The position numbers and the translations under genes are program-made. Shown in pieces: positions 17,935 through 29,789 of a stretch of DNA of 64,000 nucleotides. The stretch spans positions 124,001 to 188,000 of the forward strand of contig JAJGOT010000756.1 of assembly GCA_022457155.1 (NCBI GenBank). Reading direction: 5' to 3'. The notes under the pieces are model-generated. The model saw only the letters and a program-made list of their open reading frames with translations. It did not search any database and was not told where the DNA came from. The DNA is from Cladopsammia gracilis. Its lineage: Eukaryota; Cnidaria; Anthozoa; Scleractinia; Dendrophylliidae. Every line of letters starts with the position of its first letter. Position 1 is the first letter of the stretch.

Positions 17935-17940
17935 GAGTAC
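17935..17940. repeat. target-site duplication of Polinton A, right copy
   Basis: GAGTAC, identical to 2880-2885 and directly after the right terminus. Confidence 0.93.
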
Positions 17941-18178
17941 TAAGCATCTTAGGACAAAGAGGCTGTTTTACCAAGTATTCAAAAACACAAGAATTTAGGA
18001 AATTAGGTGCTGGTCCTCCTTGTAGAATAGACATAACCATCAGTTCTCCAGCCATCTTAAAGTCACCATCCAGTAAAGTGACAGTTGAGGTCACAGGCTT
18101 CCCTGACACAAATAACTTCCTCTCAGTATGTGCCAGCATTTCTAATGACGGATATGTAATGACAAATAAGTTCAAATC
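17935..18178 (-). pseudogene. HECT ubiquitin-ligase exon interrupted by Polinton A
   Basis: On the minus strand this open stretch encodes part of a HECT N-lobe: LFVSGKP, then DGDFKMAGELMVMSILQGGP, then FEYLVKQPLCP. The GGPAPNFL segment is typical of G2E3-like HECT proteins. A possible splice acceptor (TTCTAGTAAG) lies near 18180. The frame runs straight into Polinton A at 17935 and would continue at 2880 if the element were absent. HECT ligases transfer ubiquitin through a C-lobe cysteine, which is not in this window. The upstream exon (18668-19835) carries frameshifts, so the whole copy may already be a pseudogene. Confidence 0.7.
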
Positions 18179-18667
18179 TTACTAGAATTAAGAAAAGAAG
18201 AGCCTCGAGGGATACAGGGGTCTAAGTTTGATTTACTGGCTCATTGCCTCCCAATGTTGAGCTGAGGGTGCCACCAGCGCAGGCTAGACAACACCCAGGA
18301 AATTTGTGATCAAAGCATCCCTAGCCTGAAAACATTCTTGATTCCCCCTCTCTCCACCCTACTTAGTCATGCATGTACCCCCCTGACCCAGGGCACCAAG
18401 CAGCTGTTGTTGTGCCTGATGCAATTATTCAAACAGTCTCTCTCCTCCCCCCTAAAAGTTATTCAACACTGCCATCATCATGTTAGCCATCAAGCAAAAG
18501 GGTACCATACCTACTCCTGAATCAGGCCATAAATAATTGGATGGATCCACAGAAGAAAAAATCACCCACAAAAACACTCTACTGTACATGAATACAGAGA
18601 TTCAAAACAAGGGATGTTGGGTCGTGGGTTGTTTGAGTTATTGTATAATACCAGCACTTTTAGTTAC
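18179..18667 (-). other. intron of the HECT gene copy
   Basis: No coding signal. The minus-strand donor is CAG/GTAACT at 18668/18667 and a likely acceptor lies near 18180. Phase was not checked. Confidence 0.5.
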
Positions 18668-19835
18668 CTGAAAAAAATCCCCTTCTGGGACCACCCTCGT
18701 CAACTGCTGGTTCTCCCAGAAATACCACTCGTATCTGGTTCCGTGGAGTAATGTTGAACTTCTTTCTGGCCTGTTTGAAATCCAACCATATATGCTTCCC
18801 GCGAATGCTCACACGGACTTCCTTTTCAGACAAATGTCGCTGCCGCAATTCTTCAAGGATGGAATGCAAGTTGTCTGGACTGTTGATACTTGCAGTTCCT
18901 ATAGAGGTGCTGTCAGTGAAGGTTTCTTCAGCTGTGGAGGGGGGGGGGGGGGGGAGGGAGATTTTCAGGCACTTCTGTTGAACTTGGAGTGGCTTCATCT
19001 TCCACCTCTCCAATCCACACATCAACACAAGAATCCGCGTGGTCAGCAATTGTAGCCAACGGAAAGTACTGACAGCATACAGGGCACTCAATTCGTTTGA
19101 GGTTGGATTCCTCTGGTGTAACATGTGCAGATTCGCAATTTGACAATGTTGAACTCTTCACCTTTATGTTTGGACGTTTGAGGTTTTTTAGCCAGTAAAG
19201 TAGGTGCCAATAACTCCTTACCCAATCCGCTGGATTCATCATCAGAAGACAGTTCTTGGACACACATTTCACTCAATTCATCCAATACGACATTGGTAAT
19301 ATCAGACTTTGGGGCGATATACAATGTCACTCGGCTAAAGCTCTTTCCAATTTCGTCCTTGTATTTACTGAGTACAAAGAGGTTTCTAATTCTGTACCGT
19401 CTGGGTAAAGAAGGGTATAATCTATACCTCTAAGCATGTTTCTGTCGTGGTTCGCATGCTTTTCCACAGCTCTTTCTAGCATCGCCTCTCGTGTCGCTTC
19501 TGGAGAAGCACTTAACGGCAAATTGCGTCCCCTGCAGGATTTTAAGGTGCCATTAACATACCTCATCACGCCAATATTAACAATGACATCTTTCTGTTCT
19601 TTCTTGGCATACTTCTTAACCTTGAAGTGTTCCTTTCGGCCATCCGCCTTTTGTTTCAAAAATTGTTGGAAGCTTACAGTGTTAGTGGGGGTCTTCTTTG
19701 ACTGTTCGCCATAACCAGTACTTGTCCCTGCAGAGTCGGTTTCTTCTTCAGAGGATGCTGGAACACCAGGCTCTAAGCAATTCCCACATGCAGAGCAATA
19801 TTTGGCATCGTTGATGGGTTGGTAACGAGGCTACA
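18668..19835 (-). pseudogene. large exon of a HECT E3-like protein with UBZ4-like zinc finger, frameshifted
   Basis: Read on the minus strand from about 19835: a zinc-ribbon-like start (YCSACGNC); a basic region (KVKKYAKKEQKDVIVNIGVM) and a compact domain to about 19330; an acidic linker (ELSSDDES); a UBZ4-type ubiquitin-binding zinc finger CPVCCQYFPLATIADHADSC near 19040-19100; a Pro-rich tract; and the start of a HECT domain (RVVFLGEPAVDEGGPRRGFF) to the donor at 18668. The reading frame changes near 19330, near 19170 and in the poly-C/G run at 18940-18955. The last could be a sequencing error in a homopolymer, but the first two lie in complex sequence. It resembles G2E3-like HECT proteins common in invertebrates. 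Probably a decaying copy. Confidence 0.65.
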
Positions 19836-19916
19836 GAGATGGTGGACGTCTCCATGTGAGCTCTCGCCAAGTGTGGGCTAAATATTGGTAAACTATCTCG
19901 ACTACACGGTTAAACG

Positions 19917-20555
19917 ATGCGTTATAGGTTAAATTTAGCTGGTGCTAAATTTCAACTGTGTTCAAGCGAACAAATGCCAAATAAAAGCGAGAAGAAGCGA
20001 CCACGAGGCTCAAGCTCGCGGAGCTCCGAAGGCCAAGACGTGGAATGTAGTTTGAGCGAACGATTTGACGACCTGAAGAAACATTTGGACGAATCGCTGG
20101 ATAGCTTCAAACAAGAGATCAAACAAGAGTTAAAAGACACTAGTAATGAATTAAAAGGCGCTGTGAAATCGCTTGAATTTGCCTGGAAGGAAATCCACGA
20201 ACTGAAAACAAAGCATGACACCACAAAAGAAATGCAAGACAGTCTTCAAACGATGTATAACGAACTTAAAAACGAAAACGGCAATCTTAAAAAGCAAATG
20301 GATGACAGCAAAGAAAGGATTAGGAAACTCGAAGATTATTCAAGAAGGGAAAATCTCATTATAAAGAATATTCCGGAAGAAGACCAAGAAGACTGCAAAT
20401 TCATTGTATGTGATCTGATCAAGGTGCTTGGGATCGACGCCGAGCGCGTCCATTTCCACGCGGTACACCGTCTTGGAAAACCGCGCTCTTCGTCGACGGA
20501 AGCTAGCAATCAAACCAAACCTCGTCCCATTATAGCCCGGTTCCTTTGCAGAGAG
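19917..20555 (+). pseudogene. LINE ORF1-type protein, truncated by the inverted-repeat element
   Basis: The first methionine is at 19917; another at 19974 (MPNKSEKKRPRGSS) may be the natural start. A basic N-terminus is followed by a long coiled coil (about residues 45-140) and an RRM-like domain (SRRENLIIKNIPEEDQED, VHFHAVHRLGKPR, RPIIARFLCRE). This is the layout of the nucleic-acid chaperone ORF1 of CR1/L2/L1-type LINEs. Coding similarity stops at about 20556, exactly where the inverted-repeat element begins; the remaining codons to 20633 are element sequence. No RT follows nearby, so this is a broken copy. Confidence 0.75.
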
Positions 20556-20604
20556 AGTAGTAAGAGGAATATTCCTTCTGAACTACTTCCAAAATACTTT
20601 TTAC

Positions 20605-20928
20605 CGTCATTTTTCCGAAAACCCCTGTCATAAAATTTTAGATCCGAGTGTCATCAAACCTTGATTAAAACCGTAATTCCAATTTCTGTGATTCGTGAAA
20701 ATTTGGTCCGATTTGCATTGAAGGGGTCATTTTTTTGTCAGAAGATTAAGGGATTTCTTCGAGGACTCTTAAAATCTGAAATAAAATAATTCTTCTAATT
20801 AAATAACGAAAATAATCTGAATAACCAAAATAAATCATTAAATGTAATATTTGTTGAAATGATAGAAATTAAAAAAATTATGACCTCGCTCGCTTCGCTC
20901 GCTCGGGGGGTTTTTCGGAAAAATGACG
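20605..20928. mobile_element. MITE-like insertion with 17-20-bp inverted ends
   Basis: The left end CGTCATTTTTCCGAAAACCC is matched by the right end GGGTTTTTCGGAAAAATGACG, read as complement with one extra base. It interrupts the left arm of the larger inverted repeat, whose right arm at 32320-32345 is uninterrupted. About 324 bp, AT-rich inside. Next to its right end is a short palindromic GC tract (GCTCGCTTCGCTCGCTCGG). Confidence 0.7.
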
Positions 20929-20939
20929 CACTGGAAAAC

Positions 20940-21640
20940 TTGAACCACTTACAGACTTCACTAAAGTTAGTTAAATCTCTGTAAAATGTCTACATTTCCT
21001 TTGTAAATTACGAACTCTGTAAACGTGCACATTCCCAGAGATTTTGTAACTTCGTAAAAAGTCTGTAAATTACAGCACATTTTCTGCGCTAAGATCGCAT
21101 AAAATATATATGTAATCTTGATGTTTTTCTTGTAAATTTTGTGTAAAATTTACAGATATTTTATGTTACAAACAACAAATCTCTGTAAAATCTTTCTACT
21201 TTCTCTGTAAAAATGGCACGAGAAAAAAATCTCTGTAAACCAGTAAATATAAAATCTCCTTATTATCTCTGTAAAAAGTGAGTCAAAAAAACTTAATGAA
21301 ATCTTTGTAAAATGTGTACAAAAAAACTACACAAAATGTCACAGAAAAGTACATACAATGAATGTAAAATGTATGTATTTTATTGCACTAAATCTATGCA
21401 AAATGTCCACATTTTCTCTGTGAAATCAGCATGTATAAAAGGAACGCGTGAAACATGCATAGCATAAAATCTCACTAAAATATCTGTAAAAAGTAAACGA
21501 AACATTGCATAAAATGTTAGTAAAATGTCCACAAATAAACCACACAAATGTCACAGAGAAGTTCATATAATGTCTGTAAATTTCTAAAATTTTATTGTAA
21601 ATATAAATTCTTGCAAAATGTCTACATTACTCAATAAAAT
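20940..21640. repeat. TCTGTAAAAT-rich subterminal array, left
   Basis: The words CTGTAAAATGTCTACATTT and TTTGTAAATTAC recur in diverged form at irregular 25-45-bp intervals. The same vocabulary occurs inverted at 31915-32325. No open frame. Confidence 0.6.
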
Positions 21641-21718
21641 CTAGCTGTAGGAAGAAAAATGTTGCTACAGTTAAACAAAAGGGTTGAACAACTTTACTGC
21701 CTTTTGTTTAATAAGGGA

Positions 21719-21873
21719 CTGGTCGCACTACAGTCAAAAACAAAAATCCGCCTGTGCAAAAATCGAGGAAAACAAGAGAAACCGCTCTGGTGGGACACGC
21801 TTTTTGTGGAATGTTTCTGTTTTTATGTCAATTTGCACGGGCTAATTTTTGCTTTTGACTGTAGTGCGACCAG
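21719..21873. mobile_element. 155-bp MITE with perfect 21-bp inverted ends
   Basis: CTGGTCGCACTACAGTCAAA plus one A at 21719-21739 is exactly complementary to 21853-21873, and the similarity continues inward (GTGCAAA / TTTGCAC). A 73-codon frame crosses it but shows no domain. No target duplication is obvious. Confidence 0.75.
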
Positions 21874-21879
21874 GCTCTA

Positions 21880-24030
21880 ACTCTGAAGTTCAAATAAAAC
21901 TAATGGCAGAGGAATGCAACTGTTTTAAAATCTACGATTTTAAACACCAGAGTTATACATTGTATTAAGTGAAATTAAAAGGTCTTCAGTGAGGCTCAGT
22001 TCACACTTGGTGCCTGAGAATTAATTATCGGGCATTTAAGTGAGCACTGGCTTTCTGTGTAAAAGCATATTTCGTTGCTTAGAAGCACTTGACCCTCAAT
22101 CCACTGCTTTAGATACCCATAACTCCCTGCTATGCTTATGTTTCAAAATGGTGTCTGACGGGTGCCCAGTGTATGACATAGCTCAAGTCTCGTTATACAG
22201 CACAATGAAATTTCAACAAAGTTACATGAAGGTGTTCATTAAGATATATTTCAATCTGTTAAAAATCTTGATATTAGCTATATACTTCCTCTAAAAGTGG
22301 TATGCCCAAAGAAACCAATCATAGACAATCTCGGGGAGAAAAACTGCATAAAAATCTTATCTACGACTCCAAATAATGATTGTTTTAGAAGGTAAATCTA
22401 ATAATTCTCTATAATAATTTTGTTCTCTACATGTAAATCTCTATAATTTAATTAAAATGTATAAAAATTCTGATAAATAAAACCTAAATGCTGTCAAATA
22501 AAACCTAAATACAACAAACATAATGGTCTGATACATGGGAAATACTTCTATAAAAAAAATTAAATAAGACATTAAATTCATCAATATTATTGTACTTTCA
22601 TGAAAATAGCACTACAATACTGTATAGCATTTTTTAAATAAATTCTCACTTAATATTTACTTATCTGGGTTGGAATATAAATAAATAATCACATGTAATA
22701 AACTGTAACATTAATGTTTGCCTGGGCCTAACATATAATTATTATAAACTTCCTTTCAATAATGTTTCCATATGTAGATTGTAATTGACATATAAATTTT
22801 CAATGTAATCTTTTATACTTTATGACTAAAGCTTCTTTGGAATATGTCTGACCTTTTTGTAAAAGTCATGCCCAATTTGGTCAGCTCTTTTTTGAAATTT
22901 ATTACTTTACATCACTAAGTTTCTTGGCCTTCAGAAAAACAATGCAGTAATTGATGCATAGGATGCTGAAATCTGAAAGGAAACAAAATAATGCAAGTCA
23001 GAATGTATTTTTTAAACAATGAGTTTGAGAACTCCATCAAACCAACTAGTCTCACACTAGCTTTTCAAAATTTTGGAAAATGTAGCCATGTCCTACACTG
23101 TACACACTGTAGGTCGAAAACTTAAGGTTTTGTGATATACAAGAGCAGGGCTTTGCTCTAGCAGTGCCTGGTGTTTCCTGGTAACTTTTGCCCTGGGTCA
23201 ACTAGGAAATCTAAGTTTTTGCATAAAACTCATAATGCTGGGCACCCTGGTTTTTCACAGGTTCAGAGCTTTCGGTTTCCTGCAATCTTTCTCAGAGCAC
23301 AGCCTTGAAGAGCCACCACTCTTGTTTCACAACCTGCCTTTTCTCCTACTCAATGTTGTCATCCCTGCCTAGTAACGGGTAACCTTGCAATATCATAAAT
23401 CAGCTTTTTCAACAAACGCATCAAAATGATATTGAATTTCCTGTTTCTAACCACCACAAATATCAATCCCATTATAAATGTGTTAACTTACTAGATTCTG
23501 TTTCAACAGCATCAGGTTGTTTGTTATCCTTGGTTCTGTCCTCAGTCTATAATAATATTATGAACCAGAAAAATAACATTTTTTCACTGACAGTATACAT
23601 GTACATGTAGGGTAAGTGTTTTCACAAGGAATTAATCTATGTACAGGGAGTCATAATTTATTGGTTATCATTAAGTTAAGAAAACAGAGCATCATATCAC
23701 AAAAATAATAAAACAAAAGCCAGAGGAATTCTGCAAACTCTAAATACACTGTTACTCCTCTGGTTGGAATGCCGTTTTCACAAATAAGACTCTGCATGTT
23801 GTCTGGTAATGTGGCAGTACTCATTTACTCCTAATGTGCAAAGAGGCACTGCAAGGGTAAAGTGAACACTTGAACAACTTGGGAAGTAAAAACTGATTGA
23901 CCCAGGACTTCAAATATCAGCAAGTCAGTGCAAATGCTCAAGCTCTCAAAAATTTAAAAATGAGTTTTCCTGTTTCACTTTTCTTAAAGTGTGTTAGTTT
24001 CCCAGTGTTCCTGCTGGTAATATGTACAAT
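21880..24030. other. noncoding AT-rich DNA
   Basis: No gene or recognisable element was found. The sequence is AT-rich with scattered short open frames of no recognisable content. Confidence 0.5.
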
Positions 24031-24200
24031 GTAGTGAGTAAGGGAAGGCGGAGGGAAGGGGGAAGGTGAGGCTACATTCGAACCTTAAACACTGCACTTC
24101 GCAAGTATCCACAAAGCATCTAGACATAATAACAAACAAAACCAATTTTTATCTTGTTCTGACACTATTCATCGGTATGGTTGCTTGCACATGTGTTTGT
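24030..24200. repeat. third partial copy of the foldback repeat
   Basis: About 165 bp (GGTGAGGCTACATTCGAACC, then GTATCCACAAAGCATCTAGA, ending CACATGTGTTTGTTT) repeats 26337-26505 in direct orientation with a few differences. Confidence 0.75.
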
Positions 24201-25810
24201 TTGTTTATTTCTTTATTCAGGGCTTAATTCATAACAACAATACATACTTACTTGCGTGTTGTCATGCACAGTGTCACTGCAATCATCACTACAATGTATA
24301 TGTATCTCCTTCTACAGTGTACCCTGTTGTTCTGTTTTGTAATTAGAAAAAAAATTTTGTTAGAAGAAGAATGTCAGTTGTTTCATTGTTTACGTGTAGA
24401 TTAGTTTGATCAACTGAATTGTTGATACACACAATGTACAGAAAATTAAGGCTGATGTTTTGAGGGCTAGCACTAAAAAACATTACCTTTTTAATCCTTT
24501 TATACATATATGGTGGCAATTTACTTTATCAACAAGGCTGATAACACTAACATTTTGTTTCACTCCCCCACTAATTCATTATCACAGTTTCATTTGAAAC
24601 CAACTGCTTTATGTTCATGTGTTTATCATAATTATACATGCAAGAACAGTGCAAATTATGTTCCTGCACATGTATAAACACAACACAGAGTCACGCAACT
24701 CCTGCATAGTGCATACTTTAAAGTCTACTCTGGGTTAAAAGGGAGTTGTGTGCTAATGAGACCATGACTACAGAATCTGTCCTCAAAGAGACAGGTGGAG
24801 TCCATGAGCAGAAGTTACATGTAGTAATATTGATGTCTATGATGCCCACATGCACTCTTACATGTACATGCATGGGAATGTTAGAAATCAATAGGAATTC
24901 CCATGGCGATGCAATGCATTATAACTTGCAATACAGTGTATCAGGCTGGGGGTTAGACAAAATAAAATTAATCAACAAGTTCCATTGCTGCAAGATGAAA
25001 GATAGTATACACGCACCTCTGGCTCAGACCATTCTACATGTACATCTTTTTCATTACTGCGTGTTTTTGTACTGTAGTTTTGTCACTCAGTTTTCTAAGA
25101 AATAAAGGAAATAGTCACCATTTAGATCACAAACTATAAACCTTGACTACATATACCTGTACATGTATTAGACAACCAAGGCTGTGCTCTAAGAAAAATA
25201 GTTGGGAGCCCAAAATCTCCAAACACTTGAAATCTGGGGTGCTCAGCATACAGTATAAGTTTGGTGCAAAAACAAAGATTTCCTGGTTGCCCAAAGGTAA
25301 AATTTTGCATTGTTGGGTTGTGCTCTAGCAACACACAGTGGCCCATAGCATATCACTTTTGACCTTGGGTGATCAGAAAGTGTACAAACATGTAGCTTTT
25401 CACAAAACTTATAAGCTGGCACCAATAATGTAGATTTGGAGCACAGCCTCTGTACAGCCTTGACAAGGCTGTACAAAGGCTGTATGGTCCATTGCAAAGT
25501 AAAAATAACATGATGTTATTTACCCACAGGGTGGCTACAGCTGTACATGTATATTGTGCTTAAAACTATCCTTGATTCTATTTTTGTTTTATCCTCATTA
25601 GCAAACATTCCATGTATCTCACACAGACCAAAGAAAAAAAAATAAGTGAAGTGCAACAGCTACATGATCAATCAACATACATGTACAGCAACAAATTAAA
25701 ATTGCCTTCTTTTCTGGTGGGCCTTTCTCTTTACAAAGAGCAATCTGATATGACATTTGTGAACTACAGCTGTACATGTATTATAATCATACTAAAAAAA
25801 ATACACGGAA
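24200..25810. other. noncoding DNA rich in TGTACATGTA words
   Basis: No coding region is supported. ACATGTACATGTA-like words occur about every 150-300 bp here and up to 27 kb, a composition seen in many cnidarian genomes. The GCTCTAGCAA/GAGCACAGC vocabulary around 25170-25460 and 23140-23310 suggests an old short repeat, not resolved. Confidence 0.4.
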
Positions 25811-25812
25811 CT

Positions 25813-26813
25813 GAGGATGTTTACAAAACATGGACCCGGGTCCATGGACACTCTGTTGGACCACCCCTAATTTTTGTCAATTTAAGGATGGAGTTTGGAC
25901 TGAGGACAGGGTATAAACACAGTCTTCAGTTTTAATAAATATGACATTCAACATCAATTGGTATTTAACTCCCTACTATTTTACCCTTTTGCCAACATTG
26001 CATTTTATACAATGTATGCAGTCCGATTCTTGGCTGGTACTGTTGGGGCAGGAGCAATGATGTGAAGTTTTAGTGCTCTCCCCACAGATTTCCTTTGATG
26101 CATGTAGAACAAGAAGGACTGGGACAAGTCCCAAGCTACACTGTACAGTGTGCTATTACATGTATTATGACATGCAGACAATCCCATGTGCTTTTCTTTT
26201 GGATTCGGTTAAAACGAAAGTCTAGTGGAGTATAAACAAACACATGCCAAAGCCACCATACTACATGTAATTATTTTCATTGTTTCTAGGTGCTTTGTGA
26301 ATACTCGCAAAGAGTAGCATTTTCATTTTGAGTTCTCGGTGAGGGAAGGGGGAGGGAAGGGGAAGGTGAGGCTACATTCCAACCTTAAACGCTGCTCTTC
26401 ACAAGTATCCACAAAGCATCTAGAAATAATAACAAACAAAACCAATCTTTATCTTGTTCTGACACTGTCTTTTCATCAGTATGGTTACTTGCACATGTGT
26501 TTGTTTATACTCCACCAGGCCTATCAGCATTTTCTTGACAGCACATGCACAACGAATCCAAAAGGAAAGCTGCATCCCATAATTATAGTAGCTTGGGTCC
26601 AGTCCTTCTTGTTCTACAGTACTTGTGTCTTGACGTGGCTACTTGAAGTTGAATGTCATATTTATTTAAACTGAAGACTGTGTTTTATACCCTGTCCCCA
26701 GTCTGCAGTCCATCCTTTATAATGACAGAAAAATTCAGAAAAAAATATACTATATTACAACTGACGAAAATTAAAGGTGGTCCATGTACCTGGGTCCATG
26801 TTTTGTATACGTC
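25813..26813. repeat. foldback (inverted) repeat, about 1 kb
   Basis: The arm 25813-26333 is the diverged inverted copy of about 26385-26813. Landmarks in mirror order are ACAAAACATGGACCC, GACAGGGTATAAA, AAATATGACATTCAAC, GAACAAGAAGGACTGG, GAGTATAAACAAACACATG and TTTCTAGGTGCTTTGTG. The left arm has extra sequence of about 150 bp. No coding sequence. It could form a long hairpin RNA or DNA structure. Confidence 0.75.
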
Positions 26814-26829
26814 CTTGAACTGACTATTG

Positions 26830-28540
26830 TAATTTTTGGTACTGATTAACTGAGCAGTGTTCGCCTTTTCCAAAGGTTTTACCTCGAACAATTTAGCATG
26901 TGTACATAACAAGTCAATGGTCTTATGGCCTACAGTATGATTTCCTAAGCATGGACGGCCAAAGGCCCCAGCAAATAAGAAGAAAATAATACTTTACATC
27001 TACATGTACTTCATGTTAAAAATCAACATCACTTGAACAGAATTACAAGATTGAAAGAAATATTAAAATTCAAGTTTTGGTTTCTTATAAGCTTATTTAT
27101 TCAAATGAGCAGGCTGAAATTGGTTCTGTTCTGGTGTACCAATACACAAGGACAAAAACAAAAGACTAAACAAAGTACAACGTGAAATCCCTTGTGAAGT
27201 GTCACCAAGACAGAACCCTGAAATTCGTAGAAAATCTTCAGTACAGGTAGCCAAAAATAATATTTAAACTGGTTTACATTTTTAACGTAAGCTTACTTAC
27301 CTTTGGGATCACAAGGGCAGCAAGAATGAAGCGCTTGAATTGGTGTAATTTACAGAACTAGCCAACTTGACTTGACGATGGATGTAGGTTGGAAGCAATC
27401 GTATGCATAGCGATCGTTGATATTTTGTAAAAACATTGCATGCAGCTTATTCAGAAAACGTGAAACGAGAAAAAGGCTCAAATCACAAGTTGTCTTTTCA
27501 AAGCAAGTGAAGTTTTGAGCGCTGAAAGCGAGCAGCAAGACAGTAATAACAGAGTATAAATATTAAACATGGAAGTTCGTTAAAAGAACCGCCAACACGA
27601 ACTGCCCGCCGGGAATGACTCTCTTGCGCATGATCAATTCGCACCCAAGACCTCTCGGCCGAGCGACCTAGCGAAAAATTGCTTTGATGATTGCCTTTGA
27701 TTTACTGTATTGTATTTTACATTGTATTCACCATTATTATTTTTCGAGCTCACATACGGCTTTTTCAATGCATTTCTTTTGAATCTCTCGTTCTTCAGAA
27801 ATCACTCCTATTTCCGTTCCAGGTAAATCCGGGCTTTAAAGACACCCCTTTCAAGAGCTGTTTAGGCAAGGCTAAAATATTAAAATGCTGCGTCAGCTGT
27901 GTGCTCCTTATCGGTTTTCACTTTTTTCATTGACATGTGAAGTAAAGATGGTATAAAAGACACATATCTCATACAACAGTAATTCCGCCGTTGAACTAAG
28001 CTGCTTGTATTTTGACATATTATTTGTTCTTTGACAGATGAGATACGTTTTTTTCCCGCTCTCGCTCGCGAAGCGGCAATCGAGGGTCCTGAAGAGGGTG
28101 GGGGGGGGGGGGAAGGGGGATACCAATCCCATTTCCCAGCGTCCAAATCCCATTCCCACTAGCAGAATTCTGGAAAAATCCCAGTGTTTTTCATAGCAAC
28201 TCTTTTCTATTCACATCCGCATATCAGGTGATATTCTCCTGCCACGTCACATTCCTGTCGCGTGCAGACATTCCGCCATGTTGTTTTTAACATGAAAATA
28301 CGCATGCTCAGCGTTTTTGGCTTGATTGCACCGTTGTACACAAATATCGTTGACCGCAAGACAAGTGAAAAATAAAATATTATAATATTCCTATCGTAGA
28401 ATTGGCCGTAAAATAGGCACAGTTTTCTGATGTTTGCAAAACTAAGGGAATTAAAAAGAAACAGAATGCACGATCACTGCAACAAACCGTTGAGAATGGC
28501 CGGATTTGGGTTTCCAGACCTAGATCAGTATTAATACTTG
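26830..28540. other. noncoding DNA
   Basis: No gene found. A G-homopolymer run near 28097-28113 lies in a patch of AATCCCATTTCCCAG-type repeats (28085-28185). Related sequence, partly inverted, occurs at 29870-29990 on the far side of the Penelope-like remnant. The two may be ends of one older element split by it. Confidence 0.35.
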
Positions 28541-28543
28541 AAG

Positions 28544-29783
28544 TGAAACAAATGAAACGGCAAACTGATCCTTACGGTAGAAAAACAGAACACTCACTGA
28601 AGCAAATAAAATAAAAGTGGAATATAATAGTGCCCAATAAAATATATTTCGCTTTGCAAAACTAAGCTTCTTCAGGGGCTAGCACAATAGATTGATTACA
28701 ACTGTAAAACCGTTGTACAAGTGGTTTTGAAAAAACTAAAGAATAACAAAACAATGAATATGATTGGTGAAGGGTTTGACGGGTGATAAACTAAACTGAC
28801 TAATAATGAGAAAGTTAACGAAGTTCGTCGCGTCTGTTGATTCCAAGTGGTTCTAAACTACTACATACTAAACTAAGGAAACCAACCAGCGAGAGAGATC
28901 AGATCGGTGCCTCCAACAGGAGCTTACAGATGCAACCACCCACGCTGTTTGACCTGTCAGTTTATTCAACAAGGCCAAAAGAAATACACTTTTTTTTGCT
29001 ACGAAAGAGGAACGTTATATTTATAATCACAAAACATGTAATTCTAAAAACCTGATCTATATCAAATGTAAAAATTGTTTTAAACGTAATATACCGTGTG
29101 AATACATCGGAGAAACAAAACGCAAACTAATATAAATGAACGCTTTGGTGAACATCGCCGCTCTGAAGAGAATCCACATCACCTCAGCTACCCCACTCCT
29201 ATATCAGAATACTTTAATCTACCAGGCCACTCTACTAAGACAGGGGCGGATACAGGGGGTGGATCTTTAGACCGTCGGTTTTAACAGTTTTCTTTTTAAT
29301 TGCAACAATGAAAAGTTCTATAGACTTAGGCAAATACCCGTAGCCACCCCACATAAAAAAAATGGATCCGCGCCTGTAAGGATATGCAACTTATACCACT
29401 GGAATTAATACGTAATAGCAGAGACTCTGTACGAAAAGCGCGTGAAGCATTTCGCATAGACAAAGCAAAGACGTTAGAACCACTTGGAATCAACAGACGC
29501 GACGAAGTTCATTAACTTTCTCATCACTAGTCTGTTTAGTTTATCACCCCCCAAACCCTTCACCAATCACATTCATTGTTTTTGTTATTCTTTAGTTTTT
29601 TTCAAAACCACATAACGGTTTTACAATTGTAATCATTTATAGTGCTAGCCCCTGAAGAAGCTTTGCTTTGCAAAGCGAAATATTGGGCACTATTATATTC
29701 CACTTTTATTTTATTTTATTTGCTTCTGCTTCTGCTTCTGTTTTTCTGCCGTAAGGATCAGTTTGTTTCTTTTGTTTCACTAG
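28544..29783 (+). mobile_element. Penelope-like element remnant with inverted terminal segments
   Basis: The segments 28544-28862 and 29443-29783 are inverted copies of each other (GCCCAATA, TTTCGCTTTGCAAA, CTTCTTCAGGGGCTAGCAC). Between them, 29010-29515 encodes, with stops, GIY-YIG endonuclease fragments on the plus strand (YIGETKRKL; then SRDSVRKAREAFRI and LEPLGINRRDEVH). The CCCTGAAGAAGC-type end is usual for Penelope-like elements, which often carry an inverted partial copy at their 5' side. RT is absent. Confidence 0.65.
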
Positions 29784-29789
29784 GGGAAT

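Noticed and set aside
18751..19055. Plus-strand frames with a poly-Gly run near 18940
   Set aside because: Antisense to the HECT exon; the glycine run is the complement of its Pro-rich tract and a G homopolymer.
25134..25497. Minus-strand frames of 70 and 84 codons
   Set aside because: They overlap each other in repeat-like sequence and show no conserved domain.
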